11,418 bases of DNA from Planococcaceae bacterium UBA3370. Its GTDB lineage: Bacteria; Bacillota; Bacilli; Bacillales_A; Planococcaceae. Position 1 is the first letter of the stretch; every line of letters begins with the position of its first letter. Of this stretch, positions 6,959 to 11,418 are shown piece by piece. The translations under genes were made by a program, and so were the position numbers. Under the pieces are notes generated by a model. That model did not search any database. It was not told the DNA's origin and was given only the letters and a program-made list of their open reading frames with translations. The stretch covers positions 5,304-16,721 of the forward strand of contig DEQI01000245.1 of the NCBI GenBank assembly GCA_002360295.1, read 5' to 3'.

Positions 6959-7729
6959 GTGACACAACCAATTCTAGATGATGAACAAAAACTTTGGAAT
7001 AGCTGGAAAAATGAACGAGATCCACAAGCTGGTGATAGTTTAATGAAAAAATATAAGCCACTCGTTACGTATCATGTACAACGTATCGGAGCAGGGGTTC
7101 CAAAAAATGTGTCTAGAGATGATTTGTATAGTTTAGGAATGATGGGGCTTTTTGATGCTTTAAATAAGTTTGATATAAATCGAGATTTAAAATTTGATAC
7201 ATATGCATCATTTCGTGTGCGCGGTGCAATCATTGATGGACTGAGAAAAGAAGATTGGCTGCCACGTTCAGCTCGTGAAAAAGCGAAGAAAATGGAAGTG
7301 CAAATTGAGCAACTAGAGCAACAACTAATGCGTCATGCAACGCCAGAAGAAATAGCGCAACATATGAAAGTGCCAGTAGAAGAGGTGTACCAAACAGTAC
7401 ATGAGCATTTTTTCTCGAATGTCCTTTCCATTAATGAGCAACAAGATCAGGAAGAAATAGATGGGAAAGCATTCGTTATTCGAGATGATGATACCCGTAC
7501 ACCGGAGCAAGAATTGGTTCATTCAGAGCTATTAATAGATTTGGCGAAAAATATTGAGAAATTAAATGAAAAAGAACAATTAGTATTAAGTTTATTTTAT
7601 ACGGAAGAAATGACATTAACTGAAATTGGGGAAATGCTAGAGTTATCAACATCACGCATATCACAAATTCACTCAAAAGCGTTATTTAAATTGCGTAAAT
7701 ACTTATCATCTGAAGTCATTAGCTTGTGA
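6959..7729 (+). CDS. sigD: Motility sigma factor SigD (sigma-28 / FliA family)
   Basis: A 256-residue RNA polymerase sigma factor that transcribes late flagellar, chemotaxis and autolysin genes and is held by anti-sigma FlgM until hook completion. Sigma region 2 includes LVTYHVQRI, then FDTYASFRVRGAIIDGLRKEDWLPR (from F79), the hallmark of the sigma-28 family. Region 3 follows (PEEIAQHMKVPVEEV). Region 4.2 carries a helix-turn-helix (LTEIGEMLELSTSRISQIHSKAL, from about 220). A start at the upstream ATG 6863 would give 288 residues, but its first 32 resemble nothing in the family and overlap the promoter. The GTG at 6959 gives the family's usual length (about 254) and has a good ribosome site. 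Unlike B. subtilis, it is preceded by a terminator and its own promoter. Confidence 0.95.
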   Translation: MTQPILDDEQKLWNSWKNERDPQAGDSLMKKYKPLVTYHVQRIGAGVPKNVSRDDLYSLGMMGLFDALNKFDINRDLKFDTYASFRVRGAIIDGLRKEDWLPRSAREKAKKMEVQIEQLEQQLMRHATPEEIAQHMKVPVEEVYQTVHEHFFSNVLSINEQQDQEEIDGKAFVIRDDDTRTPEQELVHSELLIDLAKNIEKLNEKEQLVLSLFYTEEMTLTEIGEMLELSTSRISQIHSKALFKLRKYLSSEVISL

Positions 7730-7734
7730 GGAGG
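7728..7734 (+). promoter_or_regulatory. Ribosome binding site fixing the start of the small gene after sigD
   Basis: GAGGAGG overlaps the sigD stop. It is one base from ATG 7736, too close for use, and 7 bases from GTG 7742, which is ideal. The GTG is therefore preferred. Confidence 0.75.
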
Positions 7735-7741
7735 AATGAAT

Positions 7742-8050
7742 GTGAGTTTAAAAGGTATTGAACTTCAAATTGCTATTCCGAAAACATTTGATGCAGGTAA
7801 AATGGCGGATCAACAACAACAAAATACAATAAATCAGCAAATGCATGCGAATGAAGCATTAAAAAAAGATACTGAACGAAAACAATTGTCGGTAAACGAT
7901 ACAGATGAGACAAACAATATTGCTAATAATGAAGAAAGACAAAATAGTTCAAATGAACAATATCACCCCAAAAAACGTAAGCAAGATTTAAGTGAAGACA
8001 AAAAAGTAAATCATCCATTTAAAGGGAATTTTATTGATTTTAGTAGATAG
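7742..8050 (+). CDS. Small hydrophilic protein of unknown function between sigD and swrB
   Basis: 102 residues from GTG 7742. It has a short ordered start (MSLKGIELQIAIPKTFDAGK), a long Gln/Asn/Lys/Glu-rich, probably disordered or coiled-coil middle, and a compact end (HPFKGNFIDFSR). No signal peptide or membrane segment is visible. I recall, without being able to check, similar small proteins in flagellar clusters of other Firmicutes that share an ELQ-x-x-(L/I)P-(R/K)T start and an HP(Y/F)-x-G-x-x-(I/L)D end around a variable middle; this is tentative. B. subtilis has no obvious annotated counterpart at this site. It lies 12 bases after sigD and 8 bases before the swrB-like gene, so it is co-transcribed with both. 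The function is unknown. Confidence 0.75.
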   Translation: MSLKGIELQIAIPKTFDAGKMADQQQQNTINQQMHANEALKKDTERKQLSVNDTDETNNIANNEERQNSSNEQYHPKKRKQDLSEDKKVNHPFKGNFIDFSR

Positions 8051-8058
8051 GAGAACAT

Positions 8059-8643
8059 ATGAATTCAGTTGTTTTTATACTGTTAATAGGACTTGTTATT
8101 TCGCAACTAATTATTTTCTATTTAATTCTTTTATTGTTTAAAAAAATTGGCAAGTTCAATGATTTGGAAGTTCGTCAAAATCAATTAATGCAAGAAATGG
8201 ATGAAGCGATAACGGTTTATTTAATGGAAACGCGAGAAGAAAATGATCGGCTAATTGCACAATTGAATGCGCTAAAAAGAGAAAATCCAGTGCATTCAAA
8301 GGAAGTAGAAGAGGTTACTAGCCTAAATAGGGAATCTGTTAATCAGGCTCCGAGTATGGAATATCATCAACAATCCATTGCAATACAAGAGGAACAGACT
8401 AAAGAGAAGAAGTTACTCGTACCGAAAAATATGGCTACTCTTGCATATAAAAGTCAACTAAAGCAAGCACAGCCTGAGAAGGAAACGACAGTACAAACTT
8501 TAGACCATCATCCACAAGTTCAATTATCGTTAGAACAGCAAATTGTTGCCTTGTATAAAGAAGGAAGTACTATAGAAGAAATTGCGAAAAAAATGAAAAA
8601 AGGTAAAACAGAAATTGAGTTGTTAGTGAAGTTCCATAAGTAA
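8059..8643 (+). CDS. swrB: SwrB/YlxL-like membrane protein, flagellar assembly/swarming
   Basis: 194 residues. A hydrophobic helix at about 4-27 is followed by KK, giving an N-out, single-pass topology with a cytoplasmic body. A heptad-like segment (FNDLEVRQNQLMQEMDEAI to LIAQLNALK) suggests a coiled coil. A long polar, Gln/Glu-rich linker follows. The last 29 residues (YKEGSTIEEIAKKMKKGKTE, then IELLVKF) form a helix-turn-helix-like motif ending as in SwrB. In B. subtilis SwrB promotes activation of the flagellar type III export apparatus and swarming. The position directly after sigD and before rpsB is the same. This copy is longer than B. subtilis SwrB (about 167), mostly in the linker. 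TAGGAG at 8049-8054 precedes the ATG. Family call is good; equivalence of function is inferred. Confidence 0.82.
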   Translation: MNSVVFILLIGLVISQLIIFYLILLLFKKIGKFNDLEVRQNQLMQEMDEAITVYLMETREENDRLIAQLNALKRENPVHSKEVEEVTSLNRESVNQAPSMEYHQQSIAIQEEQTKEKKLLVPKNMATLAYKSQLKQAQPEKETTVQTLDHHPQVQLSLEQQIVALYKEGSTIEEIAKKMKKGKTEIELLVKFHK

Positions 8644-8648
8644 AAGAG

Positions 8649-8677
8649 TTGCATGACTTATTATAGTGTGATATATT
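8649..8677 (+). promoter_or_regulatory. Probable rpsB promoter (extended -10)
   Basis: TTGCAT at 8649-8654 is followed after 17 bases by TATATT at 8672-8677. TG at 8669-8670 supplies an extended -10. The expected start is near 8684, leaving a leader of about 117 bases. No terminator separates it from the swrB-like gene, so read-through from the sigD unit is possible. Confidence 0.65.
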
Positions 8678-8683
8678 TTAAAA

Positions 8684-8800
8684 CGGTGTTAATAATACAC
8701 ACGCATTTTGATGTAGTAAGTGGTGCTCGTGCGTACACGGGTTGCTTGTTGCAAATGAAAAATGCGGAGGAAAAAACCAAACATTTAGGAGGAAACACTC
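8684..8800 (+). promoter_or_regulatory. Structured rpsB mRNA leader, candidate r-protein autoregulatory element
   Basis: A perfect 8-bp stem (CGCATTTT 8702-8709 with AAAATGCG 8759-8766) encloses two hairpins: CGTG/CACG around a CGTA loop (8728-8739) and TTGC/GCAA around TTGTT (8742-8754). This gives a three-way-junction-like fold. The stem ends at GGAGG 8766-8770, and the true rpsB ribosome site AGGAGG is at 8787-8792, 8 bases before the ATG. Autoregulation of rpsB by S2 through its leader is known in gamma-proteobacteria. Whether this fold acts that way is inference. I do not recognise it as a named motif. Confidence 0.45.
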
Positions 8801-9520
8801 ATGTCAGTAATTTCTATGAAACAATTACTTGAAGCTGGTGTACATTTCGGTCACCAAACTCGCCGTTGGAACCCAAAAATGAAGAAATATATCTTCGTTG
8901 AGCGTAACGGTATTTACATTATCGATTTACAAAAAACAGTTAAAAAATTAGAAGAAGCTTACGACTTCATGCGTCAAGTTGGCCAAGACGGCGGTAAAGT
9001 ACTATTCGTTGGTACTAAAAAACAAGCGCAAGAAGCGATTAAAGAAGAAGCTGAACGTTCAGGTAACTACTACATTAACCAACGCTGGTTAGGTGGTACT
9101 TTAACAAACTTCGGTACAATTCAAAAACGTGTTGCACGTATGAAAGAAATCGAAAAAATGGAAGAAAACGGCACTTTCGACGTACTTCCTAAGAAAGAAG
9201 TAATCCAACTTAAAAAAGAGCACGAGCGTCTAGTTAAATTCTTAGGCGGTATCCGTGATATGACAGCTATTCCGGACGTAATGTTCGTAGTTGACCCACG
9301 TAAAGAGCGTATCGCTGTTGCTGAAGCTCGTAAATTAAACATCCCTCTAGTAGGTATTGTTGATACAAACTGTGATCCAGATGAAATCGACTACGTAATT
9401 CCTGCTAACGATGATGCTATTCGCGCTGTTAAATTATTAACTGCTAAAATAGCTGATGCTCTAATCGAGTCTAAACAAGGTGAATCAGAAGCTCCAGCTG
9501 AAGAAGTAGCTGCAGAGTAA
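8801..9520 (+). CDS. rpsB: 30S ribosomal protein S2
   Basis: 239 residues, near the family's usual size. S2 is a late-assembling 30S protein at the head-body junction and helps recruit S1 where present. Signature segments are [19 protein letters not shown] near the N terminus (the zinc-free bacterial form), [12 protein letters not shown], then [20 protein letters not shown] and the terminal [14 protein letters not shown] with [10 protein letters not shown]. The tail is short and acidic/Ala-rich ([10 protein letters not shown]), as common in Firmicutes. AGGAGG is 8 bases before the ATG. Codon choice (frequent GGT, GTA, CGT, ACT) is more biased than in the upstream chemotaxis genes, as expected for a highly expressed gene. 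It has its own promoter and leader and is ended by a terminator. Confidence 0.98.
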   Translation: MSVISMKQLLEAGVHFGHQTRRWNPKMKKYIFVERNGIYIIDLQKTVKKLEEAYDFMRQVGQDGGKVLFVGTKKQAQEAIKEEAERSGNYYINQRWLGGTLTNFGTIQKRVARMKEIEKMEENGTFDVLPKKEVIQLKKEHERLVKFLGGIRDMTAIPDVMFVVDPRKERIAVAEARKLNIPLVGIVDTNCDPDEIDYVIPANDDAIRAVKLLTAKIADALIESKQGESEAPAEEVAAE

Positions 9521-9531
9521 TTCACTGTTAC

Positions 9532-9572
9532 AAAAAGGTGATAAGTGGCTGATTGCTCTTATCACCTTTTTT
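9532..9572 (+). terminator. Intrinsic terminator between rpsB and tsf
   Basis: A perfect 14-bp stem: A5-GGTGATAAG at 9532-9545 pairs with CTTATCACC-T5 at 9558-9571, with a 12-base loop. The T run is shared with the stem, so it could act in both directions. It begins 12 bases after the rpsB stop. Confidence 0.88.
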
Positions 9573-9592
9573 AGAGAAATCGATTATCATAC

Positions 9593-9620
9593 TTCTGATA
9601 AAAACTATCCAAGTTATAAT
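9593..9620 (+). promoter_or_regulatory. Possible tsf promoter
   Basis: A perfect TATAAT at 9615-9620 has a poor -35 (TTCTGA 9593-9598, 16-base spacer). It lies between the terminator and tsf, and the transcript would begin near 9627. A second TATAAT at 9650-9655 is too close to the ribosome site to serve tsf. Confidence 0.5.
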
Positions 9621-9626
9621 ACATGG

Positions 9627-9643
9627 CTGTTTAGTGTAAACAG
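9627..9643 (+). promoter_or_regulatory. Perfect 7-bp palindrome at the expected tsf transcript start
   Basis: CTGTTTA 9627-9633 pairs with TAAACAG 9637-9643 around a GTG loop. It starts 6 bases after the -10 hexamer, so it could be a 5'-end stabilising hairpin in the mRNA or a protein-binding operator in DNA. Neither is shown by sequence alone. Confidence 0.4.
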
Positions 9644-9673
9644 TTAACATATAATCTCGAGGAGGAAACTCAA

Positions 9674-10555
9674 ATGGCAATTACAGCTCAATTAGTAAAA
9701 GAACTACGCGAAAAAACTGGCGCAGGTATGATGGACTGCAAAAAAGCATTAGTAGAAACTGATGGTAACTTAGAAGCAGCAATCGACTTCCTACGTGAAA
9801 AAGGTCTTTCTTCAGCTGCTAAAAAATCAGACCGTATCGCTGCAGAAGGTACTACTTATATTTTAGAACAAGGTAACGAAGCAATCATTTTAGAAGTAAA
9901 CGCTGAAACTGACTTCGTTGCGAAAAACGAAAAGTTCCAAGTATTAGTAGCTGAATTAGCAGCACACTTACTTGCAACTAAACCAGAATCAGTAGAAGCT
10001 GCTTTAGAAACTACTATTGGTGACGTAAAAGTTGCTGACTACATTTCTACAGCAATCGCTACAATCGGAGAAAAAATCTCTCTTCGTCGCTTTGAAGTAA
10101 AAACTAAAACAGATGCAGATGCATTTGGTGCTTACTTACACATGGGCGGTAAAATTGGTGTATTAGTAACTTTAGAAGGTTCTGCAGATGCAGCAGCTGC
10201 TAAAGATATCGCTATGCATATCGCTGCAATTAACCCAACATACGTTTCTCGTGACGAAGTTTCAGCTGATGAAGTAGAGCGCGAGCGTAAAGTATTAACT
10301 GAGCAAGCATTAAACGAAGGCAAGCCAGAAAACATCGTAGCGAAAATGGTTGAAGGTCGTCTTGGTAAATACTTCGAAGACATTTGCTTACTTGATCAAA
10401 CTTTCGTTAAAAACTCAGATCAAAAAGTGCGTGATTTCGTAAAATCAACTGGTGGTAACGTAACTGGTTTCACTCGTTACGCTGTTGGTGAAGGTATCGA
10501 AAAACGTGAAGACAACTTCGCTGAAGAAGTAATGAGCCAAGTTAAAGGTAACTAA
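9674..10555 (+). CDS. tsf: Translation elongation factor Ts
   Basis: 293 residues, the usual length. EF-Ts is the nucleotide exchange factor that releases GDP from EF-Tu. The N-terminal UBA-like domain includes [20 protein letters not shown], one of the two family signatures. The core follows with [15 protein letters not shown], containing the TDFVA motif whose Asp-Phe pair pushes into EF-Tu near the Mg site. The second subdomain ([29 protein letters not shown]) and a C-terminal coiled coil/[16 protein letters not shown] region complete it. AGGAGG at 9660-9665 is 8 bases before the ATG. The gene appears monocistronic, with its own promoter and a terminator at each end. Codon bias is strong, like rpsB. 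Confidence 0.98.
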   Translation: MAITAQLVKELREKTGAGMMDCKKALVETDGNLEAAIDFLREKGLSSAAKKSDRIAAEGTTYILEQGNEAIILEVNAETDFVAKNEKFQVLVAELAAHLLATKPESVEAALETTIGDVKVADYISTAIATIGEKISLRRFEVKTKTDADAFGAYLHMGGKIGVLVTLEGSADAAAAKDIAMHIAAINPTYVSRDEVSADEVERERKVLTEQALNEGKPENIVAKMVEGRLGKYFEDICLLDQTFVKNSDQKVRDFVKSTGGNVTGFTRYAVGEGIEKREDNFAEEVMSQVKGN

Positions 10556-10584
10556 TTTTATATCTCCATTTTGAGAATGACTTT

Positions 10585-10615
10585 TAGGGAACACATAACC
10601 GTGTTCCCTATTTTT
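10585..10615 (+). terminator. Intrinsic terminator after tsf
   Basis: A perfect 10-bp stem, TAGGGAACAC 10585-10594 with GTGTTCCCTA 10601-10610, has a 6-base loop and is followed by TTTTT. It starts 30 bases after the tsf stop. Confidence 0.92.
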
Positions 10616-10860
10616 CAAGAAAATTGAGTTTTTTTAGATTCTTATTTGATGCGACCAAGCACAGTGCTTGTACGTGATTTTTGTCTGAAATAAATGATGA
10701 AATACTAGATAAATTTTAGTTCGGTTATTGTCATTAAAAGTGTTTCTATATCAAAAATTAAATTAGAATAATCTAAAATAGCTATTTAAGCTGAAGTTAG
10801 CTATTTTATTATATATAAAAAGAAAGACATTCATGATTTAGTTAGTAATCGGAGTAAAAC
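10616..10860 (+). other. AT-rich non-coding stretch before pyrH with two further hairpins
   Basis: This is the bulk of a 360-base gap between tsf and pyrH. CAAGCA 10656-10661 pairs with TGCTTG 10665-10670 around CAG; a T5 run follows 8 bases later, so at best this is a weak second terminator. An 11-bp stem (10774-10784 with 10798-10808, all A/T apart from GC in the middle) has a 13-base loop and no clean T tract. TTGTCA 10728-10733 looks like a -35 but lacks a -10 at proper spacing, and TTGTCT 10681 with TACTAG 10703 is weak. TATAAG 10870-10875 could be a -10 without a -35. The pyrH promoter therefore remains unassigned. Confidence 0.5.

Positions 10861-11418
<558 letters not shown>

Noticed and set aside
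8755..8832. A 25-codon frame overlapping the rpsB start
   Set aside because: It has no Shine-Dalgarno sequence before its ATG and that ATG is next to the leader stem. It looks like chance, unlike the better-supported ORF before pyrH.

Overview
The window is a stretch of chromosome from an AT-rich, Gram-positive, flagellated bacterium of the Bacillales. The gene order flhF-flhG-cheB-cheA-cheW-cheC-cheD-sigD-swrB-rpsB-tsf-pyrH is that of the distal fla/che operon of Bacillus subtilis running into the ribosomal protein S2/EF-Ts/UMP kinase cluster. Protein divergence from B. subtilis and the extra small genes suggest a Planococcaceae-type genus (Lysinibacillus, Solibacillus and relatives). That placement is inference from recalled sequences. 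All genes are on the + strand.

Bases 1-4972 hold the end of flhF, then flhG, cheB, cheA and cheW, tightly packed and translationally coupled: a 4-base overlap between flhF and flhG, and a flhG stop that abuts the cheB start. FlhF and FlhG set flagellar number and position. CheA and CheW form the receptor-coupled kinase core, and CheB is the phospho-activated receptor methylesterase. Bases 4973-5217 are a non-coding gap, richer in GC than its surroundings, with a long-range inverted repeat. Bases 5218-6712 hold cheC, cheD and an unrecognised two-helix membrane protein, all overlapping end to start. CheC is a CheY-P phosphatase and CheD a receptor deamidase; together they form the adaptation branch typical of Bacillus.

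A strong intrinsic terminator (6791-6844) follows, then an extended -10 promoter (6910-6918) that drives sigD from a GTG start at 6959. The motility sigma factor gene therefore appears partly insulated from the che genes, unlike the B. subtilis arrangement in which sigD is read from the far end of one very long operon. After sigD come a small hydrophilic protein of unknown function (7742-8050) and a SwrB/YlxL-like membrane protein (8059-8643).

Bases 8644-11418 are translation and nucleotide housekeeping. rpsB has its own extended -10 promoter and a structured leader. A perfect 14-bp terminator separates it from tsf, which seems to have its own promoter. A 360-base gap with a terminator, two further hairpins and a possible 24-codon leader ORF precedes pyrH, which is cut by the window end.

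Most of the window is ordinary and well understood. The less explained parts are the two small genes flanking sigD, the terminator/promoter junction before sigD, the cheW-cheC gap, the rpsB leader and the short ORF overlapping the pyrH start.
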